Notes: generated from the letters alone by a model not told the origin. 64,000 nt of DNA from Luteimonas cucumeris (GCF_007830035.1 NZ_VLKN01000005.1:1-64000), one strand, 5' to 3'. Positions 35,849-46,656 are shown, counted from the stretch's first letter. Numbers and translations: made by a program.

Positions 35849-36057
35849 CGGCGGCGCCCTTGCTGGACCACGATCGATTCGCAACGCATTCGCATCGGAT
35901 GCGCCGAACCTTTGTTCCCGCCTCGCCGACGCGCATGCGTGGACGCAAACGGGAAGGCACTCGAACGGTGGGGTGCTATAAGATAACGTTCAGCCGCGAC
36001 CCGGCGCCAGCGCATGCCTCCCATTCGCGCGGCCGCAGTCGCCAGGTTCTCTTCCCC

Positions 36058-37443
36058 ATGTCGCATTCCACGCCCGTGCCGGCGCGCTTCGGCGCCGAAG
36101 TGCGCACCTCCGCGAAGCTTGCCGCGCCGCTGGTGGCCGGGCACCTGTCGACCGGCCTGATCGGTTTCGTCGACAGCGTGATCGCCGGCCACCATGGCAC
36201 CGACACGCTCGCCGCGGTCGCGGTCGGCACGGCGCTGTTCTGGTTGCCGATGATGATTCCGATGGGCACGCTGATGTCGTTGCCGCCGTCGGTGTCGCAG
36301 CTCGACGGCAGTGGTCGCCGCAGTGAGATCGGCCCGCTGTTCCGGCAGGCGCTGTGGCTGGCCGCGGCACTGGGCGTGGTCCTGTTCGCGTTCCTCAGCG
36401 TGGTCGTGCATGCGCTGGAACCGATGGGCATCGCGCCGGAGATCCGCCCCGGCGCAACCGCGTTCCTGCACGGCATCCGCTGGGGCATCCCGGCGCTGAC
36501 GTTGTTCTTCTGCATGCGCTATCTCAGCGACGGCCTGCATTGGACGATGCCGACGATGCTGCTGGGCTTCGGCGGTCTGCTGCTGCTGGTTCCGCTTGGC
36601 TACGCGTTGACCTACGGTTTCGGCGGGCTGCCGGAACTGGGCGCCGGCGGCCTCGGCATCGCCTCGGCGATCATGATGTGGTCGCAGGCGATCGCGTTCG
36701 CGATTTACCTGAAGCGTTCGCGACGCTTCGCCGATCTCGGGCTGTTCGTGCATTTCGAAGGTCCGCGCTGGCCGCCGATCCGCAATCTGCTCGGCACCGG
36801 CCTGCCGATCGGGATCACGGTGGCGATGGAAGGCGGACTGTTCATTACCACCGCATTGCTGATCGGCAGGCTCGGCGACGTGCCGGTGGCCGCGCACCAG
36901 ATCGCGATCAACGTCGCCAGCCTGTGTTTCATGGTGCCAATGGGCCTGGCCGAGGCCACCACCGTGCGTGTCGGCCATGCGCTGGGTCGCGGCGATCGCG
37001 ATGCGCTGCGTCGCGCCGCGTTCGCCGGTTACACGATCGTGCTGGCCACGCAGCTGATGTCGGGCCTGGTGCTGCTGACCGGCAACGATCTGATCGTGTC
37101 GCTGTATACCGACGATGCCGCGGTCGCGGCGCTGGCGGCGACGCTGCTGCTGTATGCAGCCGCGTTCCAGTTTCCCGACGGCATCCAGGTGCTGTCGGCC
37201 GGCGCGCTGCGCGGACTCAAGGACACCCGCGTGCCGATGTTCCTGGCCGCATTCGCCTACTGGGGCCTGGGCATGCCGCTTGGCGCCGGGCTCGGGCTGT
37301 GGCTGGGCTGGGGACCCAAGGGCATGTGGATCGGCCTGATCGTCGGCCTGTCCGCGGCCGCGGTGCTGCTGTGCAGCCGTTTCCTGCGTTCCTCGCGCGT
37401 CGCGCCGATGGTGCAGGAAGGCGCAGTGACCAATGAGGCATGA
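36058..37443 (+). CDS. MATE-family multidrug efflux transporter
   Basis: Cation/proton-coupled exporter of 461 residues with 12 predicted membrane helices in two similar halves. Family features are AAPLVAGHLSTGLIGFVDSVIAG with the TM1 small-residue pattern, VPVAAHQIAINVASLCFMVPMGLAEATTVRVGHALGRGD in the second half and FPDGIQVLSAGALRGLKDTR near TM10. These match the NorM subgroup. The ATG at 36058 starts at the family N-terminus; upstream in-frame sequence is unrelated. Substrates unknown. Confidence 0.93.
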   Translation: MSHSTPVPARFGAEVRTSAKLAAPLVAGHLSTGLIGFVDSVIAGHHGTDTLAAVAVGTALFWLPMMIPMGTLMSLPPSVSQLDGSGRRSEIGPLFRQALWLAAALGVVLFAFLSVVVHALEPMGIAPEIRPGATAFLHGIRWGIPALTLFFCMRYLSDGLHWTMPTMLLGFGGLLLLVPLGYALTYGFGGLPELGAGGLGIASAIMMWSQAIAFAIYLKRSRRFADLGLFVHFEGPRWPPIRNLLGTGLPIGITVAMEGGLFITTALLIGRLGDVPVAAHQIAINVASLCFMVPMGLAEATTVRVGHALGRGDRDALRRAAFAGYTIVLATQLMSGLVLLTGNDLIVSLYTDDAAVAALAATLLLYAAAFQFPDGIQVLSAGALRGLKDTRVPMFLAAFAYWGLGMPLGAGLGLWLGWGPKGMWIGLIVGLSAAAVLLCSRFLRSSRVAPMVQEGAVTNEA

Positions 37444-37572
37444 AACGCTTACATGGTTGCGGCTAAGCTGGAGCCCGATCCAGGGCTGAGGGCCCGGGCC
37501 GGGCGCTGGAAGCGCACGCGCCTTCAGTTTCCGCCCTCGGTCCCCAGCCCTTAGCCCGAGAGTAAGCAAGTC

Positions 37573-39459
37573 ATGAACGAAGTCCGCCGTCGCGGCCCGA
37601 TTGCCCGCGTCTTCATCGGCATCTGGGATGCGATGAACTTCACGCGCCGGTTGATCTTCAACCTGCTGTTCTTCTTCCTGCTGCTGCTGTTCCTGATCGC
37701 GCTGGGTGCCGGCGACCGGGTCAAACCGCTGGCCGAGCGCACCACGCTGGTGATCGCGCCGCAGGGGCGGCTGGTCGAGCAGTACAGCACCGATCCGTTC
37801 TCGCGTGCGCTGGCCAAGGCGATGGGCGACGACCGCGCCGAGGAAGTGCAGCTGCGCGACCTGCTGCGTGCGCTCGATGCGGCCAAGGACGACAAGCGCG
37901 TCGAACGCGTGCTGCTGCGCGTCGACGAACTGCAGCCGACCGGTTACGCGCAATTGCGCGAAGTCGCCGCGTCACTCGCGCGACTGCGCGCGACGGGCAA
38001 GCAGGTCGTGTCCTTCGGCGAGCAGTACGGGCAGGCGCAATACCTGCTGGCCGCGCAGGCCGACGAGGTCTACCTGGATCCGATGGGCAGCATGCTGCTC
38101 GAAGGTCTGGCCAGTTATCGCCAGTACTACCGTCGCGGCCTGCAGGACAAGCTTGGCGTCGACGTGCACCTGTTCAAGGTCGGCGAATACAAATCCGCCG
38201 CCGAGCCGTTCATCCTCGACGCCGCATCGCCGGAAGCCAAGCAGGCCGACCTGTTCTGGATGAACGACGTATGGCAGCGCTATCTGGCCGACATCGCCCA
38301 GGTGCGCAAGCTCAGCCCGCAGCAACTGGCCGCCGGCATCGACACCATGCCCGAGGGCATCGCCGCCGCCGGTGGCGACCTGGCGCGTTACGCGCTGCAG
38401 CAGAAACTGGTCGATGGCCTGAAGACCGAGGAACAGGTCGACGAAATGCTGGCCAAGCGCGGCGTGGTCGACGAGGACGCCGAGGGTGGATTCCGCCAGG
38501 TCGACCTGGGCGGCTATCTCAAGCAGATCGACAGCCGCATCGCCGCGGTCGACGAACGTCCGCAGGTCGCGGTGGTCGTGGCCGAAGGCGAGATCAGCGG
38601 CGGCGAACAACCGCCGGGCCGCATCGGTGGAGAAACCACCGCGGCGATGCTGCGCATGGCGCGCGACGAGGACAAGGTCAAGGCGGTGGTGCTGCGCGTG
38701 TCGTCGCCGGGCGGCGAGGTGTTCGCATCCGAACAGATCCGCCGCGAAGTGGTCGCGCTGAAGGCGGCCGGCAAGCCGGTGGTGGTGTCGATGGGCAACG
38801 TGGCGGCCTCCGGTGGTTACTGGATCAGCATGAACGCCGATCGCATCTACGCCGATCCGTCGACGATCACCGGTTCGATCGGCATCTTCGGCCTGTTCCC
38901 GACCCTGCCGCGCGCACTGGACAAGATCGGCGTGCGCACCGACGGCGTGTCCACCACGCGTTTCGCCGGCGCCTTCGACATCACCCGCGCGTTGGATCCG
39001 GATGTCGGCCAGGTGATCCAGTCGGTGATCGAGAAGGGTTACCACGATTTCACCGGCAAGGTCGCCGAGGCGCGCAAGCGCAGCGTCGAGCAGATCGACG
39101 AAGTCGCGCGCGGCCGTGTCTGGACCGGCGCGCAGGCCAAGGAACGCGGGCTCGTCGACGCGTTCGGCGGCATCGATGCCGCCGTCTCCGACGCCGCGCG
39201 ACGCGCCAGGCTAGGCAAGCCCGGCGAATACCGCACGCAGTACATCGACGGCCTGACCACGCCGTTCCAGCGCTGGTTCACCGGTTTCGCGGAAAGCCGC
39301 GTCGGTGCGGCCATGCTCGGCGATTCCGGCCTGGCACGTGGCCTGCTCGCGCGCGTGCTGCCGCAGGCGCAGGACGACCTGCGCTTCATCGAGGCGGCGC
39401 TGCAGCCGGGCCCGGGCCTGCGGGTCAAGGCGCTGGCGTATTGCTTCTGCGGCTTCTGA
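37573..39459 (+). CDS. sppA: Signal peptide peptidase SppA, 67K type
   Basis: Inner-membrane serine protease that degrades cleaved signal peptides. The 628-residue product has one membrane helix near residues 27-46 and two tandem S49 domains as in E. coli SppA. Catalytic residues are split between the halves: Lys207 in VGEYKSAAEP and Ser413 in NVAASGGYWIS (E. coli Lys209 and Ser409). SSPGGEVFAS is also conserved. Length is normal. It follows a 129-base gap after the transporter and is likely its own unit. Confidence 0.95.
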   Translation: MNEVRRRGPIARVFIGIWDAMNFTRRLIFNLLFFFLLLLFLIALGAGDRVKPLAERTTLVIAPQGRLVEQYSTDPFSRALAKAMGDDRAEEVQLRDLLRALDAAKDDKRVERVLLRVDELQPTGYAQLREVAASLARLRATGKQVVSFGEQYGQAQYLLAAQADEVYLDPMGSMLLEGLASYRQYYRRGLQDKLGVDVHLFKVGEYKSAAEPFILDAASPEAKQADLFWMNDVWQRYLADIAQVRKLSPQQLAAGIDTMPEGIAAAGGDLARYALQQKLVDGLKTEEQVDEMLAKRGVVDEDAEGGFRQVDLGGYLKQIDSRIAAVDERPQVAVVVAEGEISGGEQPPGRIGGETTAAMLRMARDEDKVKAVVLRVSSPGGEVFASEQIRREVVALKAAGKPVVVSMGNVAASGGYWISMNADRIYADPSTITGSIGIFGLFPTLPRALDKIGVRTDGVSTTRFAGAFDITRALDPDVGQVIQSVIEKGYHDFTGKVAEARKRSVEQIDEVARGRVWTGAQAKERGLVDAFGGIDAAVSDAARRARLGKPGEYRTQYIDGLTTPFQRWFTGFAESRVGAAMLGDSGLARGLLARVLPQAQDDLRFIEAALQPGPGLRVKALAYCFCGF

Positions 39460-39815
39460 TTCCGCGAACAATTCGCTTTTCTGCCGTCTGGCCATATCGA
39501 CTTTATGCAAGCGGCTGTGGCTGTAGAAGTTGGCTGTTGGCACGAACATCAGCGATCCGAGCCACCCCCTGAACCCGGAGGGCGGCGGTCATGGATGGCC
39601 GCCGCCCTACGGGTCAATGAAGTGACGCGGAAGGCTGCTGCTTCGAACGACAACGGCGAGCGTGCTGTTATTTAGCTGATGCTCTAGCCGTCATCCCCCG
39701 CGTCCTTCGACAGGCTCAGGATGAGCGGGGCGGGGGATCCAGTGACTTTGCCGTGCTGCGCCGCAATCGCTTCACGACTGTCACGCACAACGCCGCGACA
39801 GCTCAGGTCCCGACA
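39460..39815. other. Intergenic region with repeat remnants
   Basis: The 356 bases between sppA and the small lipoprotein gene contain the family A hairpin remnant at 39578-39613 (GGCGGCGGTCATGGATGGCC) and a GTCATCCCCCGCGTCC...GGGGGATCCAG element at about 39691-39741 of the same type as at 59942-60020. No gene is supported. Confidence 0.6.
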
Positions 39816-40043
39816 CTACCCACCCGCCGCATCGATCGCCGCGCGCTGCTGGACTGCTGCGTCCTGCACGGTCTGCTCCACGGCCTTGGCCTTGTCGATC
39901 GGTTGCTGGATCGCGTCGCGCAGTTGCGTGTGTTGCGCCTGCGGTTCCGGCGGGCGTTCGGTCGGTGGTGGTTCGGGCTGGCGGCAGCCTGCAAGCGCAA
40001 CGATTGCCAACGACAGCGCGCAGAGATGGACCGGCAAAGCCAT
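39816..40043 (-). CDS. Small lipoprotein, unknown function
   Basis: Product of 75 residues with a clear lipoprotein signal ([20 protein letters not shown]; lipobox LAGC, Cys20). The mature part begins with a Pro/Glu-rich linker and ends in one amphipathic helix ([22 protein letters not shown]) that could form a coiled coil. It is divergent from the SDR gene, 59 bases between starts. Confidence 0.7.
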   Translation of the reverse strand: MALPVHLCALSLAIVALAGCRQPEPPPTERPPEPQAQHTQLRDAIQQPIDKAKAVEQTVQDAAVQQRAAIDAAGG

Positions 40044-40102
40044 GGCGGCGTCCTCGATGGGCCTGGCGCTATGCTACGCCCAACGATGCAGGCGAGACGA
40101 AC

Positions 40103-40879
40103 ATGGATCCGAACCGCTGGCGGCTGGACGGACAACTGGCGCTGGTCACCGGCGGCAGCGCCGGCATCGGTCGTGCCATCGCGCGCGAACTGCTCGGCCT
40201 CGGCGCGCGAGTGTTGATTGCCGCGCGCGACGGCAACGCACTGGAATCCGCGCGCGATGAACTGGCCGACGAATTCCCCGACGGCGAGATCCGCGGCCTG
40301 GTCGGCGACGTCGCCGACGACGAGCAGCGCCGCGAGATCCTGGACTGGGTCGAGGACCAGGGCGAAGGCCTCAACATTCTGGTCAACAACGCCGGCGGCA
40401 ACCTCACGAAAAATGCCAACGACTACACCGAGGACGAGTGGCGGCAGATCTTCGAGGTCAACCTGTTCTCGGCGTTCGAACTGTCGCGCTACGCCTATCC
40501 GCTGCTGACCCAGCATGCGGCGTCGAGCATCGTCAACGTCGGCAGCGTGTCCGGCCTCACCCACGTGCGTTCCGGCGCGCCCTATGGCATGAGCAAGGCG
40601 GCGATGCACCAGATGACGAAGAACCTCGCCGTCGAATGGGCCGAGGACGGTGTGCGCGTCAATGCCGTCGCGCCGTGGTACATCCGCACCCGTCGCACCT
40701 CCGACAAGCTCGCCGATCCCGACTACCTCGACGAAGTGCTGCTGCGCACTCCGATTGGCCGCATCGGCGAACCCGAGGAAGTCGCCGCCGCGGTCGCCTT
40801 CCTGTGCCTGCCGGCGGCCAGCTACATCACCGGCGAATGCATCGCGGTGGATGGCGGATTCCTGCGTTACGGATTCTGA
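40103..40879 (+). CDS. Short-chain dehydrogenase/reductase (tropinone-reductase-like)
   Basis: NAD(P)-dependent oxidoreductase of 258 residues. Cofactor motif [21 protein letters not shown], catalytic Ser in VGSVSGL and the YxxxK pair in [10 protein letters not shown] are all present, with [13 protein letters not shown] after the active site. The sequence resembles the tropinone reductase I branch of classical SDRs, but the substrate cannot be told. ATG at 40103; in-frame upstream starts are unsupported. Confidence 0.92.
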   Translation: MDPNRWRLDGQLALVTGGSAGIGRAIARELLGLGARVLIAARDGNALESARDELADEFPDGEIRGLVGDVADDEQRREILDWVEDQGEGLNILVNNAGGNLTKNANDYTEDEWRQIFEVNLFSAFELSRYAYPLLTQHAASSIVNVGSVSGLTHVRSGAPYGMSKAAMHQMTKNLAVEWAEDGVRVNAVAPWYIRTRRTSDKLADPDYLDEVLLRTPIGRIGEPEEVAAAVAFLCLPAASYITGECIAVDGGFLRYGF

Positions 40880-41066
40880 TCCGAACAGGGCATTCACGCG
40901 CCGCCCTTGCAGGTCCATTCGCGCGACTGATCGTCTGGTCGGACGCGCGCCGACTTGCCTTGGGCTTGTCCGAAGGCGGCATCGATCAAGGTAATTCACG
41001 TCGATGTAGCGTGGAACTTGTTAAGTATCGCTGGTAAAACGTTCCAGACCGGACGATGTGGGGGTG

Positions 41067-41106
41067 GCGACGAAAGGCCGCGCCGCAGGCATCCGTCGCG
41101 GTTTTT
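41067..41106 (+). terminator. Terminator-like hairpin in the leader of the pao operon
   Basis: GCGACG (41067-41072) pairs with CGTCGC (41094-41099) around a GC-rich loop and is followed by GGTTTTTT. It lies about 40 bases before the paoA start and about 190 after the SDR stop, so it could be an attenuator of the oxidase operon or a late terminator for the SDR gene. Confidence 0.45.
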
Positions 41107-41142
41107 TCCCTCCTGCATCCAGCAACCGTAAGGAAGCCAGAC

Positions 41143-41796
41143 ATGCAAGGTCACGATGATGGGGTCAGGCTGACCCGACGCGAAGTACTGGTCGCGGGCG
41201 CGACAGCGGTTGCCGCCAGTGGTGTTCCCGGCGCTTTCGCGCTTGCGGCCGACGCGACGGCGCCGCAGGCAGCCAGGGCGCCGGTGGTGTCCGGGGTGTC
41301 GTTCACCGTCAACGGCAAGGCGCATACGCTGGAGGTCGACACGCGCACGACTCTGCTCGATGCCTTGCGCGAGCACCTGCACCTGACCGGCACCAAGAAA
41401 GGTTGCGACCATGGCCAGTGCGGCGCCTGCACGGTGATCGTGGGCGGCCGTCGCATCAACGCCTGCCTGTCACTGGCGGTGATGCACGAAGGCGACGCGA
41501 TCACGACGATCGAAGGCCTGGGTACGCCCGGGAAGCTGCATCCGATGCAGCACGCTTTCGTCAAGCACGACGGCTACCAGTGCGGCTACTGCACGCCCGG
41601 ACAGATCTGCTCGGCGGTGGCGGTGCTGGACGAGATCAAGGCCGGCGTGCCGAGCCATGCCAGCGCCGACCTGACCGCCGCGCCCCGGATCACCGCGGAC
41701 GAGCTGCGTGAACGCATGAGCGGCAACCTCTGTCGCTGCGGCGCGTATTCCAACATCGTCGATGCGATCACCGAAGTCGCGGGACAGCGCGCATGA
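41143..41796 (+). CDS. paoA: Periplasmic aldehyde oxidase 2Fe-2S subunit (PaoA type)
   Basis: Iron-sulfur subunit of a xanthine-oxidase-family molybdoenzyme. The 217-residue product begins with a twin-arginine signal ([18 protein letters not shown]), so the folded complex is exported. Two [2Fe-2S] sites are visible: [11 protein letters not shown] with an upstream KKGC, and CGYCTPGQ with the later CRCGAYSNI. Start ATG at 41143 follows AAGGAAG. It overlaps paoB by four bases (ATGA). Confidence 0.93.
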   Translation: MQGHDDGVRLTRREVLVAGATAVAASGVPGAFALAADATAPQAARAPVVSGVSFTVNGKAHTLEVDTRTTLLDALREHLHLTGTKKGCDHGQCGACTVIVGGRRINACLSLAVMHEGDAITTIEGLGTPGKLHPMQHAFVKHDGYQCGYCTPGQICSAVAVLDEIKAGVPSHASADLTAAPRITADELRERMSGNLCRCGAYSNIVDAITEVAGQRA

Positions 41797-42749
41797 GGGC
41801 CTTCAGCTACGAGCGAGCCAACTCGCCCGCCGCGGCCGCGGCGGCCGCCGCGCGCACGCCGGGCGCGCGTTTCATCGCCGGCGGCACCAACCTGCTCGAC
41901 CTGATGAAGCTGGAGATCGAAATGCCGGCGCACCTGATCGATGTCAACGGACTGCCGCTCGACCGGATCGAACAGACCGATGAAGGCGGACTGAGGATCG
42001 GTGCGCTGGTGCGCAACACCGACCTGGCCGCGGACCGCCGCGTGCGTCGCGATTACGCGGTGCTGTCGCGCGCGCTGCTGGCCGGCGCCTCCGGCCAGTT
42101 GCGCAACAGGGCGACCACCGCGGGCAACCTGCTGCAGCGCACGCGTTGCCCGTACTTCTATGACACCGCCCAGCCCTGCAACAAGCGCTTGCCCGGCAGC
42201 GGCTGCGCGGCGATCGGCGGCTTCAGCCGCCAGCACGCGATCATGGGCAGCAGCGAGGCCTGCATCGCGACCCATCCCAGCGACATGGCAGTGGCGATGC
42301 GCGTACTCGATGCCACGGTCGAAACGGTGAAGCCGGACGGCAGCACGCGCAGCATTCCCATTGCCGACTTCCATCGCCTGCCCGGCGACACGCCGCAGGT
42401 CGAGACCACGCTGGCGGCCGGCGAACTGATCACTGCGGTGACCTTGCCCCAGCCGGCCGGCGGAAAACACTTCTATCGCAAGGTGCGCGACCGCGCGTCG
42501 TATGCCTTCGCCCTGGTTTCGGTGGCAGCGGTGGTGCAGCGCGACGGCAGCGGCCGCATCGCGTTGGGCGGCGTGGCGCACAAGCCATGGCGCGATGAAG
42601 CCGCCGAGACCGAATTGCCGCGTGGCGCCAGGGCCACCGCCGCACGCCTGCTGGCAGGCGCGAGGACCACCGAACACAACGCCTTCAAGGTGCCGCTGGT
42701 CGAACGCAGCATCGCCGCGGTACTGGTGGATGCAGGAGCGCAGGCATGA
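41793..42749 (+). CDS. paoB: Periplasmic aldehyde oxidase FAD subunit (PaoB type)
   Basis: FAD-binding subunit (318 residues) that passes electrons from the Mo centre and Fe-S clusters to the acceptor. [14 protein letters not shown] is the FAD pyrophosphate-binding motif. The extra cysteines in [23 protein letters not shown] and [16 protein letters not shown] match the four-Cys [4Fe-4S] site known in E. coli PaoB and absent from typical xanthine dehydrogenases. Overlaps both neighbours by four bases. Confidence 0.93.
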   Translation: MRAFSYERANSPAAAAAAAARTPGARFIAGGTNLLDLMKLEIEMPAHLIDVNGLPLDRIEQTDEGGLRIGALVRNTDLAADRRVRRDYAVLSRALLAGASGQLRNRATTAGNLLQRTRCPYFYDTAQPCNKRLPGSGCAAIGGFSRQHAIMGSSEACIATHPSDMAVAMRVLDATVETVKPDGSTRSIPIADFHRLPGDTPQVETTLAAGELITAVTLPQPAGGKHFYRKVRDRASYAFALVSVAAVVQRDGSGRIALGGVAHKPWRDEAAETELPRGARATAARLLAGARTTEHNAFKVPLVERSIAAVLVDAGAQA

Positions 42750-44941
42750 GATTCGATACCCCCGCCACCACCAATCCGATCGACCAGCTCAGGGTCATTG
42801 GCAAGCCGACCGACCGCATCGACGGGCCGTTCAAGACCACCGGCACCGCGCCTTATGCCTACGAGCGCCATGACGTGGTGCCGAACCAGGCCTACGGCTA
42901 CGTTGTCGGCGCGACGATCGCCAAGGGCCGCATCGCATCCATCGACACCAGCGTCGCGCAGAAAGCGCCGGGCGTGCTTGCGGTGGTCACCGCGCGCAAC
43001 GCCGGCAAGCTGGGCAAGGGCAATTTCAACACCGCGCACCTGCTCGGCGGGCCGGAGATCCAGCACTACCACCAGGCGATCGCCCTGGTCGTCGCCGAGA
43101 CCTTCGAGCAGGCGCGCGCTGCGGCGCAGCTGGTGCGCGTCGACTATCGCCGCACGCAGGGCCGGTTCGACCTGGCGCGTGCCAGGGATTCAGCGGTCGT
43201 GCCCAAGAGCGATCCGGATACCGGCGCAGGCGATTTCGACACCGGCTTCGCGAATGCGCCGGTGCAGATCGACGTCACCTACACCACGCCCGACCAGTCG
43301 CACGCGATGATGGAACCACATGCGTCGATCGCAGCCTGGAACGGCGACGAACTGACGGTGTGGACCTCCAACCAGATGATCAACTGGGGCAAGCAGGACA
43401 TGGCGCGGACGCTGGGCATCCCGTCGGAGAAGGTGCGCCTGGATTCGCCTTACATCGGTGGCGGTTTCGGCGGGAAACTCTTCCTGCGCGCCGACGTGCT
43501 GCTCGCCGCGCTTGGCGCGAGGGCGGCGAAGCGTCCGGTCAAGGTCGCGCTCACCCGGCCGCTGATGATCAACAACACCACCCACCGGCCAGCGACGATC
43601 CAGCGCATCCGCATCGGCTGTGACCGGGACGGCAAGATCCAGGCGATCGCCCACGAGAGCTGGTCCGGCGATCTTCCCGGTGGCGGTCCCGAGGTCGCCA
43701 CCCAGCAGACGCGCTGGCTTTACGCCGGTCCCAATCGCAGGTGTGCGTTGCGGCTGGCGACGCTGGACCTGCCCGAAGGCAATGCGATGCGCGCGCCCGG
43801 CGAGGCGCCGGGGATGATGGCGCTGGAAGCGGCGGTGGACGAGATGGCCGAGAAGCTCGGCATGGATCCGGTGGAATTCCGCATCCGCAACGACACCCAG
43901 GTGGACCCGGAACGGCCGGAGCGACCGTTCTCGCAGCGGCAACTGGTCGAGTGCCTGCGCACCGGCGCGGACAGGTTCGGCTGGGACAGGCGCAACCCGA
44001 AGCCGGCCCAGGTCCGCGATGGCCGCTGGCTGGTCGGCATGGGCGTGGCCGCGGCCTTCCGCAACAACCTGGTGATGAAATCGGGCGCGCGCGTGCGCCT
44101 GGACGGTCGCGGCATCGTCACGGTCGAGACCGACATGACCGACATCGGCACCGGGTCCTACACCGTCATCGGCCAGACCGCGGCGGAGATGATGGGCGTG
44201 CCGCTGGAGCGGGTGGTGGTGAAACTCGGCGATTCCAGCTTCCCGGTGTCGGCCGGTTCGGGCGGGCAGTGGGGCGCGAACACATCGACGTCGGGTGTGT
44301 TCGCGGCCTGCATGAAACTGCGCGAAACGGTGGCAGGGAAGCTGGGCGTGGATGCGGCCACGGCCGAATTCGTCGACGGCCAGGTGCGCGCCAACGGTCG
44401 CAGCCTGTCGCTGGCCGACGCGGCCAGCGACGGCGAACTGGTTGCCGAAGACAGCATCGAATTCGGCGATCTCGACAAGAAGTTCCAGCAATCCACGTTC
44501 GGCGCGCATTTCGTGGAAGTGGGCGTGGACGCGTACACCGGCGAATGCCGCATCCGGCGCATGCTTGCCGTCTGCGCCGCGGGCCGCATCCTCAATCCGA
44601 AGTCGGCACGCAGCCAGGTGATCGGCGCGATGACCATGGGCGCGGGCGCGGCGCTGATGGAGGAGCTGGCCATCGACCAGCGCCTGGGCTTCTTCGTCAA
44701 CCACGACCTGGCCGGCTACGAAGTGCCGGTGCATGCCGACATCCCGCATCAGGAAGTGATCTTCCTCGACGAGACCGATCCGATTTCCTCGCCGATGAAA
44801 GCCAAGGGCGTGGGCGAACTGGGCATCTGCGGCGTCGGCGGAGCGGTGGCCAACGCCATCTACAACGCCACCGGCGTGCGCGTACGCGACTATCCGATCA
44901 CGCTGGACAAGCTGATCGGGAAGATGCCGGCTGTCGCATGA
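42746..44941 (+). CDS. paoC: Periplasmic aldehyde oxidase Moco subunit (PaoC type)
   Basis: Catalytic molybdopterin-cytosine-dinucleotide subunit of 731 residues, oxidising aldehydes to carboxylic acids. Seen are the IGGGFGGK loop, MRAPGEAPG, the [12 protein letters not shown] cofactor loop and the active-site Glu691 in GVGELGICG, which matches Glu692 of E. coli PaoC. No signal of its own: it would be exported with the Tat-bearing PaoA. GCAGGAG precedes the ATG; four-base overlap with paoB. Confidence 0.94.
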   Translation: MRFDTPATTNPIDQLRVIGKPTDRIDGPFKTTGTAPYAYERHDVVPNQAYGYVVGATIAKGRIASIDTSVAQKAPGVLAVVTARNAGKLGKGNFNTAHLLGGPEIQHYHQAIALVVAETFEQARAAAQLVRVDYRRTQGRFDLARARDSAVVPKSDPDTGAGDFDTGFANAPVQIDVTYTTPDQSHAMMEPHASIAAWNGDELTVWTSNQMINWGKQDMARTLGIPSEKVRLDSPYIGGGFGGKLFLRADVLLAALGARAAKRPVKVALTRPLMINNTTHRPATIQRIRIGCDRDGKIQAIAHESWSGDLPGGGPEVATQQTRWLYAGPNRRCALRLATLDLPEGNAMRAPGEAPGMMALEAAVDEMAEKLGMDPVEFRIRNDTQVDPERPERPFSQRQLVECLRTGADRFGWDRRNPKPAQVRDGRWLVGMGVAAAFRNNLVMKSGARVRLDGRGIVTVETDMTDIGTGSYTVIGQTAAEMMGVPLERVVVKLGDSSFPVSAGSGGQWGANTSTSGVFAACMKLRETVAGKLGVDAATAEFVDGQVRANGRSLSLADAASDGELVAEDSIEFGDLDKKFQQSTFGAHFVEVGVDAYTGECRIRRMLAVCAAGRILNPKSARSQVIGAMTMGAGAALMEELAIDQRLGFFVNHDLAGYEVPVHADIPHQEVIFLDETDPISSPMKAKGVGELGICGVGGAVANAIYNATGVRVRDYPITLDKLIGKMPAVA

Positions 44942-44962
44942 GGCACGGCGGAGCCGGTCGCG

Positions 44963-46030
44963 ATGGATGAGCCGCAGGCGACGTCAGGCGCGGCCGCGGC
45001 TGCCATGACCGAGCCGGTGCCGGACGTCGATGGCAATGCCATCGTGGACATCGCTACGCCCGCGTTCCTTGCGGCCGGGAATCCACGTCCTGTGGTGCAG
45101 GCCACGATCGCGGCGGCACGGCGCGGCGATGCGGCGACGCTGGCGCTGGTGCTGGAAACGCAAGGCTCCACGTATTCCCATGCCGGCGCGATGGCCCTGT
45201 TCGCATCCGCGATGCAGGAGGGCTGGCTGAGCGGCGGTTGCCTGGAACCGGAACTGGCGCGGCGCGCGGCACAGGCCGCCGCCGAGGGCCGCGTCGAATG
45301 GATCGAGATCGACACCCGCGACGATGCGCACCTGTTTTCCGGATCCGCGCTCGGCTGTCGCGGCAGGTTGCGTATCGCACTGCTGCCGCTGGCCGCGATG
45401 CCGCACGTCGATGCGCTGCTGGAGGCGTGGCTGGCGGGCGGCGTGCCGCTGCAACGCGTGCTGACCGGCGACGGTCATGTCGCATTGCAGGCAGGCGATC
45501 TCGCGGAGACGTGGCAATTGCCGACGTCACGCCCCGAATGGGCACCCGACGCCCACGGTTGGTCATTGCCGCTGGCGCCGATGCCGGAAGTGCTGGTGCT
45601 GGGTGCCGGACCTGAAACGCCGGCGCTGCTCGACCTGCTGCGCGACCTCGGCTGGCGCACCAGCCTGGCCGAAGCGCGCGAGCGCTGGCGCGACGCCTTC
45701 GCGCACGCCGACATGCAATACGAATCAGTGTCCGAGGCGCTTCGACAACAGCAGCGCTACGCCGCGGCACTGGTGATGCACCACAGCTTCGAGCGCGACC
45801 GCGATGCGTTGGACATGCTCGCGGCCACGCCGATTCCGTTCATCGGCCTGCTTGGCCCACCACGGCGCCGCGACGATCTGTTCAAGCTGCTCACCTCCTC
45901 TCGGTGCGCAGCGCTCAAGCCACGGCTGCATGCGCCCGTGGGTCTCGACCTCGGTGGACAGGGACCGGAAGCCATCGCGCTGAGCATCGCCGCGCAATTG
46001 CAGGCGTGGCGTGCGCAGGCCGGCGCGTGA
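44963..46030 (+). CDS. XdhC-family molybdenum cofactor insertion chaperone (PaoD-like)
   Basis: The 355-residue product has an N-terminal XdhC/CoxI domain (VLETQGSTYSHAGAMALF, GWLSGGCLEPELARRAA) and a C-terminal Rossmann part (VLVLGAGPETPALLDLLRDLGW) as in XdhC and PaoD. Such chaperones bind modified Moco and insert it into the apo-oxidase. It follows paoC by 21 bases and overlaps the next gene by four, so it is the maturation gene of this operon. Confidence 0.88.
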   Translation: MDEPQATSGAAAAAMTEPVPDVDGNAIVDIATPAFLAAGNPRPVVQATIAAARRGDAATLALVLETQGSTYSHAGAMALFASAMQEGWLSGGCLEPELARRAAQAAAEGRVEWIEIDTRDDAHLFSGSALGCRGRLRIALLPLAAMPHVDALLEAWLAGGVPLQRVLTGDGHVALQAGDLAETWQLPTSRPEWAPDAHGWSLPLAPMPEVLVLGAGPETPALLDLLRDLGWRTSLAEARERWRDAFAHADMQYESVSEALRQQQRYAAALVMHHSFERDRDALDMLAATPIPFIGLLGPPRRRDDLFKLLTSSRCAALKPRLHAPVGLDLGGQGPEAIALSIAAQLQAWRAQAGA

Positions 46031-46656
46031 CGGACCCGCACATCGCCCTGGTCCTGGCGGCCGGCGGCAGCACCCGGCTCGGCCGGCCGAAGCAGCTGCT
46101 CACGCGCGATGGCGAGACACTGGTGCACCGGACCGCACGTCTGGCCTCGGAAACCGGCGCGTCGCGCGTGCTGGTGGTCGTCGGCGCGGCACGCGAGGCG
46201 ATCGAAGCCGAGTTGCGCGACATGACGTGCGAACTGATCGTCAACCCGGACTGGCAACAGGGGTTGGCCAGCAGCCTGCGCGCCGCGGCGCCACGCGTGC
46301 TGGCGTCCCGATTAAAGGTGCTCATCGCCGGCTGCGATCAGCCGGCACTGGAAGCCGCCCACCTGCGCGCACTCCTGGAAGGCGCGTCCGCGATGTCGTC
46401 CCGATGCGCGGCGACGCATTACGACGACGCACTCGGCGTGCCCGCGGTGATTCCATGGGACTGGTTCGAGCGGATGGAACTTCAAGGCGATCGCGGCTTC
46501 GGAACGAGGCTGCGGGAACTGCAGGCCGGATCGCTGTTCGTCCTGGAATCGCCTGCGCTGGCACTCGACATCGACACCCAGGACGATATCGACGCGGCGA
46601 TTGCCACGGGATGGCTGGACCCGGCGAACGGATCGACGATCCACCGCAAGGATTGA
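46027..46656 (+). CDS. Molybdenum cofactor cytidylyltransferase (MocA-like)
   Basis: Nucleotidyltransferase of 209 residues expected to convert Mo-molybdopterin to the cytosine dinucleotide form used by xanthine-oxidase-family enzymes. Motifs: LVLAAGGSTRLGRPKQLL at the N-terminus, NPDWQQGLASSLR and AGCDQPAL. A GTG start (GTGA) overlaps the stop of the chaperone gene by four bases. MocA fits the operon better than MobA because PaoC-type enzymes use the cytosine form; this is inference from context. Confidence 0.88.
   Translation: MTDPHIALVLAAGGSTRLGRPKQLLTRDGETLVHRTARLASETGASRVLVVVGAAREAIEAELRDMTCELIVNPDWQQGLASSLRAAAPRVLASRLKVLIAGCDQPALEAAHLRALLEGASAMSSRCAATHYDDALGVPAVIPWDWFERMELQGDRGFGTRLRELQAGSLFVLESPALALDIDTQDDIDAAIATGWLDPANGSTIHRKD

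Noticed and set aside
41013-41040. Second sigma-E promoter (GGAACTT at 41013)
   Set aside because: After a 15-base spacer the -10 position reads TAAAAC, not GTCTAA-like.
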